Part shown: positions 52,175 through 61,948 of the stretch, in pieces
Position numbering within the stretch: the stretch's first letter is position 1
How the letters are laid out: every line of letters begins with the position of its first letter
Origin: Halorussus salinisoli
GTDB taxonomy: Archaea > Halobacteriota > Halobacteria > Halobacteriales > Haladaptataceae
Direction of reading: 5' to 3'
Assembly (NCBI GenBank): GCA_005239435.1
Contig: SZNP01000004.1
Coordinates: 372,001 to 436,000, forward strand
Length of the DNA stretch: 64,000 nt
The notes under the pieces: generated by a model
Database searches by the model: none
Seen by the model: only the letters and a program-made list of their open reading frames with translations
What the model was told of the DNA's origin: nothing
Made by a program: the position numbers and the translations under genes

Positions 52175-53221
52175 ATGAGTTCGTCAGACCCTAGCACGGA
52201 TGCTGCGACGACCGACATCCTCTCGAATATCGGCGAGACGCCACTGGTGGAACTCCCGACCGCGAGCAGCGACGCCGACGCAACGATATATGCCAAACTC
52301 GAGTTCGTCAACCCGTCGGGTAGCATCAAAGACCGCATCTACCACGAGATGATCACCGCCGCCGAGGACCGGGGCGACCTCGAGTCGGGCATGGAAATCG
52401 TCGAGTGCTCGACCGGTAACGCGGGTATCGCCTGTACGCTCGTCGGCTCCCAGCTCGGCTACGACGTAACCATAGTCATGCCGGAGGGCATGAGCGAAGA
52501 ACGCAAGAAGGTCATCCGGGCCTATGGAGGGCGACTCGTCGAAACACCCGGCGGCGAGAGCGACGTCGACCTGTCCGTACAGCGCGTCGAAGAGATGCTC
52601 GAGGAGTCCCCCGACGAGTACTGGTTCCCGAACCAGTTCAGCAACCCCGACAACCCGACCGCTCACGAACTGACCACCGGTCCGGAGATAGTCGAGCAAC
52701 TCGGCGGGACGCCGGACGCGTTCGTCGCAGGGCAGGGAACGGGCGGCACCGTCACCGGCGTGGGACGGCGACTGCGGGACTCTGACCCGGACGTCGACGT
52801 ATACGCCCTCGAACCGAAGGAAGCGCCCCTGCTGTCCTGTCGCCAGTGGGGTACCCACGAGATCGAAGGCATCGGGGACGGGTTCGTTCCCGAGAATCTC
52901 GACCCGGAACTCCTAGACGGCGTGGTGGCCGTGAAGAGCGATGCCGCAATCGAGCGTGCACGCTCACTCGCCGAGGAAGAAGGCGTCTTCTGCGGCATTT
53001 CCAGCGGAGCGAACGTCGAAGGTGCGATAAAGATTGCCCGTGAGCGTCCCAACGTCGACGAAGTCGTGACCATCGTCACGGACACCGGCCATCGGTACTT
53101 CACGACGAAACTCTTCGAACCTGACCACGAAATCGACGTTCCGGACCGAGATCACCCCCTCGACGAACACTCGCGCGAGGTCCTCGAACGGTATCAGTCC
53201 GGCTGGGATATCATCGACTAA
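52175..53221 (+). CDS. Cysteine synthase family protein (PLP-dependent)
   Basis: 348 residues, fold-type II PLP enzyme of the CysK/CBS group. NIGETPLVELP, the PLP lysine in PSGSIKDR, ECSTGNAGIA, GQGTGGTVTGVGR and CGISSGANVEGA are present in order. It may make cysteine from O-acetylserine or O-phosphoserine, or act in a side reaction such as cystathionine or selenocysteine chemistry. Its place between the nucleoside importer and MoeA is suggestive of sulfur supply for Mo cofactor, but no overlap ties it to either. Confidence 0.85.
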   Translation: MSSSDPSTDAATTDILSNIGETPLVELPTASSDADATIYAKLEFVNPSGSIKDRIYHEMITAAEDRGDLESGMEIVECSTGNAGIACTLVGSQLGYDVTIVMPEGMSEERKKVIRAYGGRLVETPGGESDVDLSVQRVEEMLEESPDEYWFPNQFSNPDNPTAHELTTGPEIVEQLGGTPDAFVAGQGTGGTVTGVGRRLRDSDPDVDVYALEPKEAPLLSCRQWGTHEIEGIGDGFVPENLDPELLDGVVAVKSDAAIERARSLAEEEGVFCGISSGANVEGAIKIARERPNVDEVVTIVTDTGHRYFTTKLFEPDHEIDVPDRDHPLDEHSREVLERYQSGWDIID

Positions 53222-53260
53222 CGACGTAACAAGTATAGTCCCGTCTCGATACATTTCGGT

Positions 53261-54499
53261 ATGTCTCACGAGCACGGCGACCCGAGTCACGACCATCGGG
53301 ACGCGATTGGGCGATTAGAGGCTGTCGAGACCGTGTTCTCGCTCCGTTCTCGCGCTCTCGCCGCGCAGTCCACCGAGCGCATCTCGATTTCCGGCGCGTT
53401 CGAGGGGCGCGTGCTCTCAGAGTCCCTGCTCGCCGAATCCGACATGCCGGCACACAGTCACTCTACGATGGACGGGTTCGCGTTCGACGCGAACGAGTCG
53501 TACCCGTTCGACGTCCGTGACGGCGAGGTGTTTCCCGAGGACGACCCGCAATCACTTGCTCCGAACGAGTCGGTCCGGGTCGCAACTGGTGCACCGATTC
53601 CCGAAGACGCCAACGCCGTCCTGAAGATCGAGGAGGCCACCGTCCGAGACGGTGAACTCCACGGCCCTCCCATCGACTCGGGTACGTACGTGTACGAACG
53701 CGGCAGTAACGTCACCGCCGGGGAAACGCTCTTCGAGTCCGGCGACCGCCTCTCCGCGAAGGACGCCATCGTACTCCGAGACCTCGGCTACGATTCCGTC
53801 CCCGTCGTCGAGCGACTCGACGTCGGTCTGCTGGCGACCGGTACCGAAATCCACGAGGGACGGAGTTCGGACTTAGACTCGGCGATGCTGGCGTCGCTGG
53901 TACGGACGTGGGGTCACGAAGCGGCGTACGAGGGGACGGTCCCCGACGAGTACGACCGCGTCGAAGACGCTATCGCGTCAATCGCGGCCGAGCGCGACGT
54001 CGTCGTCACCACCGGCGGGACGAGCGTCGGAAAGAAAGACCACGTCATTCGCGCACTCCGGTCGCTGGGCGACGTGCGGTTTCACCGGGTCCGAGTCCGG
54101 CCGGGGAAACCCATCGCCGCCGCCGTGCTGCCGGACCACGACGCCGTGGCGTTCGCCGTTCCCGGCAAACCGGTCGGCGCACATACCATCGCGACGCTCG
54201 TGATGCGCCCCTTCTTCACCGGCGAGTCTGCGCTCGCTGAAGTGTCCGCCACCGCCACCGTCGACGTCGACGTGCCCACCGAAGGGTTCGAGTACGCCAT
54301 TCCGGTCACCATCAGTGACAGCAGTGCGGAACCGCTCGGACACGAAAGTTCGCCGCTCGCAGTCTACGGCGACACGTTCGACCCGAGCGTCCTTTCTTCG
54401 AGCACTCGTGCGACTCTCGCCGACGGGTTCGTCCTGACGGAGTCCGGATTCGAGGCAGAAGAAACAGTGTCCGTCGTTCCGTACGCTACGACCGAATGA
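53261..54499 (+). CDS. moeA: Molybdopterin molybdotransferase MoeA
   Basis: 412 residues. MPAHSHSTMDGFAF is the MoeA substrate-loop signature with its catalytic Asp, VATGAPIPEDANAVLKIEE follows, and the central domain has LLATGTEIHE, TTGGTSVGKKDHV, RVRPGKPIAAAV and VPGKPVGAHT, the MogA-like fold that holds adenylyl-molybdopterin. The usual opening sequence is slightly altered by a His/Asp-rich start. MoeA inserts molybdate into molybdopterin, which the two hydroxylases need. Separated from the cysteine-synthase-like gene by 39 bases, so they may be co-transcribed. Confidence 0.92.
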   Translation: MSHEHGDPSHDHRDAIGRLEAVETVFSLRSRALAAQSTERISISGAFEGRVLSESLLAESDMPAHSHSTMDGFAFDANESYPFDVRDGEVFPEDDPQSLAPNESVRVATGAPIPEDANAVLKIEEATVRDGELHGPPIDSGTYVYERGSNVTAGETLFESGDRLSAKDAIVLRDLGYDSVPVVERLDVGLLATGTEIHEGRSSDLDSAMLASLVRTWGHEAAYEGTVPDEYDRVEDAIASIAAERDVVVTTGGTSVGKKDHVIRALRSLGDVRFHRVRVRPGKPIAAAVLPDHDAVAFAVPGKPVGAHTIATLVMRPFFTGESALAEVSATATVDVDVPTEGFEYAIPVTISDSSAEPLGHESSPLAVYGDTFDPSVLSSSTRATLADGFVLTESGFEAEETVSVVPYATTE

Positions 54500-54871
54500 C
54501 GAACGACAGAACGTTGTCCGACCGAGATGCGACTTCTCACGCGCTCTTTCGGTTGTAGGTATCTTCCTACTTTGGCTCTCCGCCTCGTAGAATAGTTCAT
54601 TCGTGCATTTTGTTAAGGGTGAACAAGCTCTCTCATTCCATAAATACTGGGCTTTCAACCGCGCTATTCCGTGTTCAGCGAACCAATAGCCACATAGCTT
54701 TTACAAGTATTTTCATTTGGGGGCAAGAATTAGATGTGCGAAATAATTGAAACTTTTCAAGAAATTCGTACGTCCCCGAGGCGTACTGATTCACGCCCTC
54801 TCTGTCTCGGAGAAACGACCTATCCGCCCTCGTGCTAAAGCAGGACACTTCACGTAGTAGCTATTTCTGGA

Positions 54872-55012
54872 CTAATCGTCGCTACAACGTCTGTCAGTGG
54901 CGTTACCCCCGGACTCGGGGCCACCGTCGCGAAGAGCATCGATGCTCGTCGAATGATCAGCGAACCGGGCGTGTACGAACTCGGAACCGACCTTTCCGAC
55001 CCGCAGTTTTAG
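54872..55012 (+). pseudogene. Coding remnant, 3' end of an unknown gene
   Basis: Reads LIVATTSVSGVTPGLGATVA then RRMISEPGVYELGTDLSDPQF and a TAG at 55010-55012. Codon use is haloarchaeal, but there is no start; the frame upstream becomes unlike protein. Probably the last fragment of a broken gene. The rest of 54500-54871 holds nothing I recognise. Confidence 0.35.
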
Positions 55013-55042
55013 TACGGAGAAGTGTGGTGGTGAGAGGACGGT

Positions 55043-55216
55043 ATGAGGGAATCCGACGCTGACGACGGTGTCAGAGAAGCTGAACTCGTTAGAGACGAGG
55101 ATTCAACAACGACGACGAGTATTGCTACGGCAAAACTGACTCCCGAGGAACTACTACCATCTAGTTGTCGGGACTTGATGCGTCATCTACTTAACTGGAT
55201 ATCGAGGCCTTATTGA
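55043..55216 (+). CDS. Possible 57-residue acidic protein
   Basis: ATG at 55043, stop TGA at 55214-55216. Acidic first half (ESDADDGVREAELVRDEDS), then LTPEELLPSSCRDLMRHLL, which looks like one amphipathic helix. A TATA-like TTTTAGTA sits 29-36 bases before the ATG, allowing a leaderless transcript. Family unknown. Being in a decayed region, it may be a remnant. Confidence 0.28.
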   Translation: MRESDADDGVREAELVRDEDSTTTTSIATAKLTPEELLPSSCRDLMRHLLNWISRPY

Positions 55217-55223
55217 AACCTTC

Positions 55224-55244
55224 CTCTGCTGATAGGATTGAAAC
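55224..55244 (+). repeat. Dispersed motif copy 1
   Basis: CTCTGCTGATAGGATTGAAA plus C. A second copy lies at 57223-57243 with the same CTCTGCT and GGATTGAAAC blocks and a 4-base variable middle. Both are followed by unrelated sequence. The GGATTGAAAC block resembles the end of some CRISPR repeats, but no array exists. Confidence 0.4.
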
Positions 55245-55327
55245 GACAGCGATCATTGTAGAATGTGAATTGGTCACCTTTCTCATTACCATGCGGAAAT
55301 CTGTTGGAAGAGCAGGGAAAATCTACG

Positions 55328-55873
55328 TTATAAACTTCGGCCATACAGATACAGAGGGAGTCCTGCAAGAGCGCCGAAGAGAAGCAACAGACCGTAGTAG
55401 AGGACACTAAATGTGTGACCGAAACCAAAGTCGACGAGGAGTCCTCTGTATGTTGCGACGAGAAACGGAGCGACGATAATAAATGCCGTGAGGAACTGCT
55501 CCCTTCGGTTCTTCGCAATTCCAAGTGGAGCCATAAACGCGATGACGAACGGAACGAGGACGTGAAGTTGCCACAGGATGAACGAGACTTCCGGGAGAGC
55601 TAATTCTGGGCGGGCGGCACGAACAGCCCATGCGCGCATGCTTACGGGGAAGAGCGTCGAGATTACTGCTACGAGACTCGCGTATCGGAATAGAGTATTG
55701 TCCGTCTCCTGCACGAACCGAGGGTATCCGAGGAGGATACCTGTGAGCAAATAGACTCCGGCAATTCCAAGCCACGTTTCTGAACCGTGTGGCAGGTTTG
55801 GGGAGAGAAGAGCGACGATGGCGATGACACTCCCGACAGCGAGTATAATCGCGGTCGATTGTCGATGACTCAT
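55328..55873 (-). CDS. Hypothetical multi-span membrane protein
   Basis: 181 residues from the ATG at 55873 (MSHRQST); an ATG at 55885 is also possible. Five or six hydrophobic spans are visible, starting AIILAVGSVIAIVALL and ending FSVLYYGLLLLFGALAGLPLYLYG. A central His-containing helix, SFILWQLHVLVPFVIAFMAP, is distinctive. No recognised family. It is transcribed alone and neighbours the beta-propeller lipoprotein. Role unknown. Confidence 0.6.
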   Translation of the reverse strand: MSHRQSTAIILAVGSVIAIVALLSPNLPHGSETWLGIAGVYLLTGILLGYPRFVQETDNTLFRYASLVAVISTLFPVSMRAWAVRAARPELALPEVSFILWQLHVLVPFVIAFMAPLGIAKNRREQFLTAFIIVAPFLVATYRGLLVDFGFGHTFSVLYYGLLLLFGALAGLPLYLYGRSL

Positions 55874-55933
55874 ACTAAATCCCATCTGTAGCGCTGTTGA
55901 ATGCTTTCTGGTGAACGGTAATCGCGTCGCTAG

Positions 55934-57100
55934 TCACTCGATTACGAAGATATCCGAGACGTTCCACCCTCGGTAGAACACCTGGCCGTTGGCGACGACT
56001 GGCTGCGAACCTACATTCTCGGCGGCCCAGTAGCGAACACGGTCACCCGTCGCGGCGTCCAGCACGTGAATCCCGGTGTTCGCGCCCGTGGCGAGTACCC
56101 GGTCGCCGACGATGATCGGTGCACCCCTACTGACGCCGGTTTCGAACGACCAGAGACGGTCGCCGGTCTCCGCGTCGAAGGCTAACGTCCGGGTTCCATT
56201 ACCTGCCTCGACGACGACGCGCCCGTCGGCTACCGCTGGCGGTTCGTGGATGCCGGATTCGACACTCGCCTGCCAGCGGACACTCCCGTCGGCAGCAGCG
56301 AGGGCGGTTAGTGTCCCTGTCTTTGAAACGGCATAGACGGTGTCGTCGGCGACTGCCGGAGCAGCATAAATCTGTCCGGGCTTAGTCGTGCGCCACCAAT
56401 CGTCGCCGTCGTGCGTGAAAGCAGCAACCTCGCCGCTACCGTTGCTCCCTGCGCCGACGTAGATGCGGTCGGCGACGGCTATCCCGTGTTCGCTGTGTTC
56501 CGTCTGCGCGTGCCAGCGTTCCATGCCGGTCTCGGCATCGAGGGCAACGACTCCGCTCCCGGCAATGTAGAGCGTGTCGTCCACCGCGACCGGCGAGGTG
56601 GATGGACTAGCGTGTGACCCCATGTGTGTACGCCACAGCTCGGACCCGTCTTCCCGGTCAAGTGCGAGCGTGTCGTTGAGCGTACTTACGTAGACAGTTC
56701 CACAAGCGAGGACTGGACTCGTATTGACATCGTCATCGGGGTCGATCGCCCACAGACGCTCTCCCGTGTCGATATCGCGGGCCTCGACCCGCACGCCCCC
56801 GGCGACGTACACGACCCCACTATCGACGACTGGCGGGGCTTCGACGCTTCCGCCACCACCCGTCCGCGTCCCGGTTTGTGAGAACCGACTTATGGTGGCA
56901 TCGGATGGTGGCAGGTTCCGGGCCGGGACGTGGCTCGTATGTGCAGGGTCGTATCCGTACATCGGCCACGCGTATTCCGACGTGGTACACTCGATAGGCG
57001 GTGGGGAGGAGGTAGTTGCTCGGATGTTCGAACATCCGGCGAACATGGCGGTCCCGCAGGCGGCGAGGACCGTCCGCCGAGGTGGAGTGGAGGGCGGCAT
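55934..57100 (-). CDS. PQQ-repeat (beta-propeller) lipoprotein
   Basis: 388 residues. The N-terminus PPRRTVLAACGTAMFAGC has a twin-arginine-like pair and a lipobox, so it is probably anchored outside the membrane. Then follow about seven propeller blades of the pattern 'VYV...L.ALD..TG..LW': VYVAGGVRVEARDIDTGERLW, LALDREDGSELWRTH, LDAETGMERWH, LTALAAADGSVRWQ, LAFDAETGDRLWSF, LDAATGDRVRY. These resemble BamB/quinoprotein repeats. Haloarchaea have many such proteins; a binding or scaffold role is usual. No catalytic residues can be assigned. Confidence 0.85.
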   Translation of the reverse strand: MPPSTPPRRTVLAACGTAMFAGCSNIRATTSSPPPIECTTSEYAWPMYGYDPAHTSHVPARNLPPSDATISRFSQTGTRTGGGGSVEAPPVVDSGVVYVAGGVRVEARDIDTGERLWAIDPDDDVNTSPVLACGTVYVSTLNDTLALDREDGSELWRTHMGSHASPSTSPVAVDDTLYIAGSGVVALDAETGMERWHAQTEHSEHGIAVADRIYVGAGSNGSGEVAAFTHDGDDWWRTTKPGQIYAAPAVADDTVYAVSKTGTLTALAAADGSVRWQASVESGIHEPPAVADGRVVVEAGNGTRTLAFDAETGDRLWSFETGVSRGAPIIVGDRVLATGANTGIHVLDAATGDRVRYWAAENVGSQPVVANGQVFYRGWNVSDIFVIE

Positions 57101-57578
57101 ACCAATCGCATCTGTACCATAGCTAATACGTTTTCTGGTTATACAGTATCGAAAACGAAACGATAACCCTCGACTTCCCGCTTCTCGCTGACCTCATCCC
57201 TGCCGGATTTGATAAAATCCCACTCTGCTAGTCGGATTGAAACAGCTATGCACATTACAGAGTACATACTATCAGAGACTCCGGGAGGCACCACCCTCGT
57301 ATCGATTCACGAGTTCCCGATAGGCGTGTCGGGGACTTACTCCATTTGGTCGGTTTGGCCTCGATTAACGACATTTTCGATGGTCCGAGTACTCTCAACA
57401 GTTATAAACAACTTGTGAGTAACTCTCACTTCCTCCCTGCCTCGTTTCGCTCACGAAAACAAGAAGTCGCCCTGTCTGTGCCTTTTCCACGCTTGACACA
57501 GCAGTTAGATTAGAATTGAGGTGAAATCAACCGGTCAATAAACAATATGGTTATAGATAATGAGGGATTGGTGGGCCC
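57101..57578. other. Gene-free stretch with dispersed motif copy 2
   Basis: The interval between the divergently placed lipoprotein and copper-protein genes. It holds the second copy of the CTCTGCT...GGATTGAAAC motif (57223-57243) and AT-rich promoter-like sequence; I see no gene. Confidence 0.4.
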
Positions 57579-58382
57579 ATGCCACAAAACATGGATTCCA
57601 CCACGGAAGAACCGACGACAGAATCGATACCTACGACGCCAGCGTTGGAGCGGCGACCGCTTCTGAAAGCACTCGGCATCGGAGCCGCCGTCTCGCTCGG
57701 TAGTGGGCTCGCTGCCGGGGAGCGAGACAACGACGAAATCCATCCGAACTACGGCTACCCAGTCCAGAACCCCAGTGACATCCCGGAGAGCCTCCAGCCG
57801 AACCACGAGGTTCAACTGGCAGGCGCCGAGTCCGCCCCGGAACCCGGGATGCCGGTGAGCCTCTTCTTCTTCGACCCGATCGGGCTCCACGTGAACAGCG
57901 GTGACATCGTGCAGTTCACGTTCAACACGCCCGACCACACGGTGACGGCCTACCACGAGGCCATCGGCTTCCAACAACGGGTGCCCGCCGAAGCGCCACC
58001 GTTTTCCTCGCCAATCGTCACACAGGGCGGGGCGTGGCTCTACCGGTTCGACCACGAAGGTGTGTACGACCTGTACTGCGGGCCCCACCACATCCTCGGG
58101 ATGGTGATGCGGGTCGTGGTCGGCGACGTCGCCGAAGACGAGTACCCGGACTATCTGGAGACGCCCGAAGAGATTCCACCCTTCGGCGAGGAGTTCGAAA
58201 ACCTCCTCGTCCAGTTCAGCGATGAGACCGAGAACGTCGAGTGGGTGTTTCCGACGCCGAGGGAGATATTCACCACGAGCGCGCTCGACCCCGCCCGAAT
58301 TCAGGACGAGGGGCCGGTACCGTACAGTGCGGTTCGTGACGAACTTGCAGACCCCCGTGCCGAGACCACCACGACCCAATAG
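57579..58382 (+). CDS. Cupredoxin-domain (plastocyanin/azurin-like) exported protein
   Basis: 267 residues. A hydrophobic segment at 34-48 (LLKALGIGAAVSLGSGL), preceded by ERR, suggests a Tat-like export signal. The cupredoxin core spans about 85-190: NSGDIVQFTFNTPDHTVTAYH gives the first His ligand and YDLYCGPHHILGMVMRVVV gives the Cys, His and Met ligands of a type 1 copper site, in the order expected. A C-terminal extension of about 75 residues has no match I know. It is probably a periplasm-side electron carrier. Start at ATG 57579, with 57591 also possible. Confidence 0.82.
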   Translation: MPQNMDSTTEEPTTESIPTTPALERRPLLKALGIGAAVSLGSGLAAGERDNDEIHPNYGYPVQNPSDIPESLQPNHEVQLAGAESAPEPGMPVSLFFFDPIGLHVNSGDIVQFTFNTPDHTVTAYHEAIGFQQRVPAEAPPFSSPIVTQGGAWLYRFDHEGVYDLYCGPHHILGMVMRVVVGDVAEDEYPDYLETPEEIPPFGEEFENLLVQFSDETENVEWVFPTPREIFTTSALDPARIQDEGPVPYSAVRDELADPRAETTTTQ

Positions 58383-58486
58383 GGCGTCGCGTGCGCCGAG
58401 ATACCCTCTTTTTCTATCCGTCGGCGACCGTTCCAATCGAAGCCGTCAAATTCCTTGCTGTCCTGTTCGTCGAGTTCGGCGACGGC

Positions 58487-59830
58487 TTACACCAACGGGA
58501 TCGTATTTCCGTTCGAGGTCACGTGCAGATCACGGCCAAGCTTGTAGCCTTGACTCTCTGCGAGGTCGACGTAGCCGGAAAACCCACTCATATTCTGGTG
58601 TGCGGGAATCACGTGTTGGGGCTGGAGCGTGTCGAGCATCTCGTAATGACCTTCTTGCGAGATGTGACCGGAGACGTGGATGTCGTCGTAGATGCGGGCG
58701 CCCTGCATCTTCAGGAGACGTTCGGATTGGTACCGCTGGCCCTCGTTCGTCGGCTCGGGAATGATTCCTGCCGAGAAGATGACCTTGTCACCGTCGGCGA
58801 GATTGTACGGTGTCTCTCCGCGGCCCATTCGAGTGAGCATCGCCCGCGGTTCGCCCTGATGGCCCGTGACGACCGGCAGGAAGTTCTCCTTGCCCTCCTT
58901 CATGATTCGCTTGAACGCACGATCAACGGACTTGCGGTGGCCGTACATCCCGAGATCGTCGGGGAAGGTGGTGGCGCCGAGGCGTTCAGCGGTCCCGGAG
59001 TACTTCTCCATCGACCGGCCGAGCAGTATCGGTTCACGCCCGATATCTTTCGCGAACTCGACGAGACTCGTGACCCGAGCGATGTGACTGGAGAACGTCG
59101 TCGCGACGATGCCGCCGTCGAAGTCCTCGAGACTCATCAGTACGTCCCGCAGCTGACTTCTGGCAACGGCTTCGCTCGGAGTACGTCCTTTCTTGTTTGC
59201 GTTCGTACAGTCCTCGATGTAACACAGCACTCCGTTCCCCTCACGACCGAGTTCCCGAAACCGCTTCATGTCGATGGGGTCACCCAGCACTGGTGTATGA
59301 TCCATACGCTTGTCCAAGCCGTAGACGATTGCACCCTCAGGCGTGTGGAGGACCGGATTGATGGCGTCGATGATGGAGTGGGTGACGTTGACGAACTCGA
59401 GTTCGCAGCGCTCACCGATACCCATCGTCTCGCCCGGTTCCATCACAATCAGGTCGTTTTCGACGTTGAACTTCCCCTCGTCCTGGATTTCCTCTTTGAC
59501 GAGTTCGAGGGTGAACGGCGACGCCACGATCGGTGCATCGTAGCGATGGGCCAGTTTGCTAATTGCGCCGATGTGATCGAGGTGACCGTGGGTGGGGACG
59601 ATAGCCTGTACGTCGCCTTCGAGGTCGCTCATGATGCGGTCGTCCGGAATCGCGTCCATGTCGATGAGGTCGAGCGAGTGGAGTTTCTCGGTCTGGACGT
59701 TGTCGTGAATCAGTACGTTCGAGAGGTTGAGCCCCATGTCGAAGACGACGATGTCGTCTCCAGCACGGACTGCCGTCATCTGGCGGCCGACTTCCTCGTA
59801 GCCACCGATAGTTGCGATTTCGATTTCCAT
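58487..59830 (-). CDS. rnj: Ribonuclease J (archaeal beta-CASP type)
   Basis: 447 residues, the usual length for archaeal RNase J. It combines a metallo-beta-lactamase core ([11 protein letters not shown], with THGHxDH metal ligands; [15 protein letters not shown]) and an inserted beta-CASP domain ([20 protein letters not shown]), ending with [15 protein letters not shown] and PAHQNMS, where the last His ligand lies. It degrades RNA 5'-3'. Ordinary housekeeping gene and a possible chromosomal anchor for the accessory stretch on either side. The 59831-60140 gap beyond it holds nothing recognised. Confidence 0.92.
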   Translation of the reverse strand: MEIEIATIGGYEEVGRQMTAVRAGDDIVVFDMGLNLSNVLIHDNVQTEKLHSLDLIDMDAIPDDRIMSDLEGDVQAIVPTHGHLDHIGAISKLAHRYDAPIVASPFTLELVKEEIQDEGKFNVENDLIVMEPGETMGIGERCELEFVNVTHSIIDAINPVLHTPEGAIVYGLDKRMDHTPVLGDPIDMKRFRELGREGNGVLCYIEDCTNANKKGRTPSEAVARSQLRDVLMSLEDFDGGIVATTFSSHIARVTSLVEFAKDIGREPILLGRSMEKYSGTAERLGATTFPDDLGMYGHRKSVDRAFKRIMKEGKENFLPVVTGHQGEPRAMLTRMGRGETPYNLADGDKVIFSAGIIPEPTNEGQRYQSERLLKMQGARIYDDIHVSGHISQEGHYEMLDTLQPQHVIPAHQNMSGFSGYVDLAESQGYKLGRDLHVTSNGNTIPLV

Positions 59831-60140
59831 AGTTACTGCCGATCATAGCAATCCACGAGCACAGTACCGGGTCCGAACGTCGTCAGGACGGTATTGTGTA
59901 GAGTACCGTCCGATGAAGCGGGAATCGAAGAATCGTAATTCTCCTCACTACCTCTCGAACGGCACTCCCCGTGACCGTGCACGGGACAGCGCGTCTTTCG
60001 GTTACGTGATTATATGTGAGCCACCCGTAAATACTCCCGGAAGTAGTTTTCTCTGGCCCTGATGAACCCTCGAGTCCAAGAGGTAGTCGAGAGTGAGACA
60101 ACACTCAGAACTGCAGGAGTGAGAAAACGAAAGTGGGAAA

Positions 60141-60451
60141 CTACTCGTTTTCGATCGCTTCGTCGATCGCTAGCGTCAGTTCGAACGTTTGGGGCGCATC
60201 ACTGTATGGCGATCGAATCGTTGTCGAATCATCTGTCTCAACCGCGTCGATAAGTGCGTCGAGTTCTTTCCGATACATCTGTTCACGGCCCTCTTCACGA
60301 ACGTCGTTGCCGTCGACGACACCCGTAAGGACGTGGTCGGGGAGGTCGAGTTCGAGACGGAGGTCTCGCCGACCAGTTCGATTCCGAATTCCGGTTCCGG
60401 TGAAACCGAACTGGCTGCTACCTGACTCACGACGCCGTTCTCGTGCAGCAT
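60141..60451 (-). pseudogene. Frameshifted Gfo/Idh/MocA oxidoreductase fragment
   Basis: The two halves are in different frames. ENGVVSQVAASSVSPEPEFG and IELVGE run in one frame; ELDLPDHVLTGVVDGNDV and EQMYRKELDALIDAVETDD run in the other, with the shift at about 60360-60390. Both halves read as the C-terminal domain of the same oxidoreductase family. The N-terminal NAD-binding part is not found. It is thus a decayed gene, not a small protein. Confidence 0.6.
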
Positions 60452-60871
60452 CAGTCCGATTGAAGAGTCTACAAACGCTGGGCGCGCCGATAGAGTACGG
60501 CGAGCAAACCAAACTCACTAACTACCCCGGACGTGGCGAGTCTACGGACTACGAACTCGAGCGACGATCGGACTCCGATACGTCGAACGGTGATGTCGTC
60601 ACGATATGCAGGGGCTTCGAAATCGAGACCGGTTACTCGACGGACGGTTCGATACCAAGCCACGTTCCAGGACGACCGGACCAACAGCGCCGACTGTCAA
60701 CGTCACGGATAATCCGAGAGCAACGGGTGGCTTGCCGTATCGCGTTCTCTCCCTGGATACGCTGGCGAGAAAAGTAAGACGAACTCGCTCATGCACGTGC
60801 TATGCAGAGCAGCGACGGTGTTTTTCCGAACAGTGCCGATCGTAGAGGTGATAGAACGGAGTACAACAGTA

Positions 60872-61360
60872 ATGTCGACCCGAGGCAACTACGAAGAGTC
60901 CAAGACTGTCTCGCCGTTCGAAACCAAATGGGCGTGGAAGGGCGGAGCCATCGCGGGATTCGTCGCAACGGTCGCGATGGGACTGGCAATCAGTGCCGTC
61001 CAACTCTCGACGCTTCGATTGGCGATTGCCGGACTGTACGGACTCGAAGGAAGCCTCGTTGTGGGATGGATAGCCCACCTCGCTCACGGTACGTTGTTCG
61101 GAATTATCTTCGCCGGGCTGATGGCAGACCCCGGACTCTTCCGGGTTAACGACTCGATACCGAAGACTATCATCGCGGCCGTCGGATACGGACTCGTCCT
61201 CGCTATCGCCGGGGCCGGAATCGTAATGCCGATTTGGCTCGGCGTTATCAGGTTTCCGACACCCCCGTCGATACCGAACGTCACGCCTCCGCTACTCGTT
61301 TGGCACGCAATCTACGGAGTCGTTCTCGGCAGTCTGTTCCCGTTCGTCGATGGCCTATGA
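60872..61360 (+). CDS. Hypothetical haloarchaeal membrane protein
   Basis: 162 residues from the ATG at 60872 (MSTRGNYEES). Four hydrophobic spans are seen: GGAIAGFVATVAMGLAISA, VGWIAHLAHGTLFGIIFAG, TIIAAVGYGLVLAIAGAGI, and a last one near VWHAIYGVVLGSLFPF. The repeated small-residue His pattern (AHLAHGTLFG, WHAIYGVVLG) suggests an internal duplication. Such proteins are widespread in haloarchaea with no assigned function. Stands alone between two pseudogenes. Confidence 0.65.
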   Translation: MSTRGNYEESKTVSPFETKWAWKGGAIAGFVATVAMGLAISAVQLSTLRLAIAGLYGLEGSLVVGWIAHLAHGTLFGIIFAGLMADPGLFRVNDSIPKTIIAAVGYGLVLAIAGAGIVMPIWLGVIRFPTPPSIPNVTPPLLVWHAIYGVVLGSLFPFVDGL

Positions 61361-61474
61361 CGATGACGTTCTCCGTTTCCATCCTGCAAGGCCACTACCT
61401 ATATGTTAGATAATATTTATGGGTAACTATGAGTGATTTAGTAATCGAACGTAATCAGTAGGATTACTACCGAA

Positions 61475-61721
61475 TCAGACGATGCGTCCGAAGTCCACGT
61501 TCCGCACCTCGGCGTCGATACCGAACTCGCCGGAGCGCCGTATCTGTTCGACGTTGTCGGCTCGATGGAGTAGCGTCTTCGACGGACCGCAGCCGCGAGT
61601 CAGACATGCCCCACCAACGGGTCTTTCTCGACGAGGCTCACGTCCAGTCCGCGACGCGACGCGGCCGCGGCGAGGTTGTTCCCCGCCCCCCACCGATAAC
61701 TACTAAGTCGTGGTCAGTCAT
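61475..61721 (-). pseudogene. Truncated, frameshifted pyridine-nucleotide disulfide reductase
   Basis: Starts MTDHDLVVIGGG at ATG 61719-61721 (FAD-binding loop), then the frame breaks. The next piece, NNLAAAASRRGLDVSLVEKD, is in another frame and the third, LTRGCGPSKTLLHRADNVEQ, in yet another. The redox Cys pair normally in GGxCLxxGCxPSK is reduced to the second Cys. The gene ends after about 80 codons. Only the first sixth of a mercuric-reductase/lipoamide-dehydrogenase-type gene is left. Confidence 0.7.
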
Positions 61722-61849
61722 AAACTCCCCAACGCGGTACAGGAGACTCCCATAAAAAACGTAACGCGGTCGTTCGAAACGTTTGCATTCACGCCGTATA
61801 GACCGTCTGCCACCACTTTTAATAAATAATGTGTGGTATGTGAACACGT

Positions 61850-61948
61850 ATGGCAGACGAGTACGAGTGCGACATGTGCGGTGCAACGTTCGTCGATCAA
61901 GAGGAACTCGAAGAACACGCGCGCGAGGAACACGGCAAGGAGATGTGA
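61850..61948 (+). CDS. Tiny C2H2-type zinc-finger protein
   Basis: 32 residues, one zinc finger: CDMC, a 12-residue helix-like spacer (GATFVDQEELEE), then two His (HAREEH). C-x2-C-x12-H-x4-H is the classical C2H2 spacing. A TATA-like AATAAATAAT lies at 61821-61830, about 25 bases before the ATG, the geometry of a leaderless transcript. Haloarchaea encode many such micro-proteins that act in regulation. It stands alone between remnants. Confidence 0.65.
   Translation: MADEYECDMCGATFVDQEELEEHAREEHGKEM

Noticed and set aside
55224..57243. CRISPR array suggested by GGATTGAAAC
   Set aside because: Only two copies 2 kb apart, no regular spacers and no cas gene in the window.
60469..60684. 71-codon minus-strand frame upstream of the oxidoreductase remnant
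   Set aside because: Does not resemble the missing N-terminal NAD-binding domain and has no ribosome site; regarded as chance.
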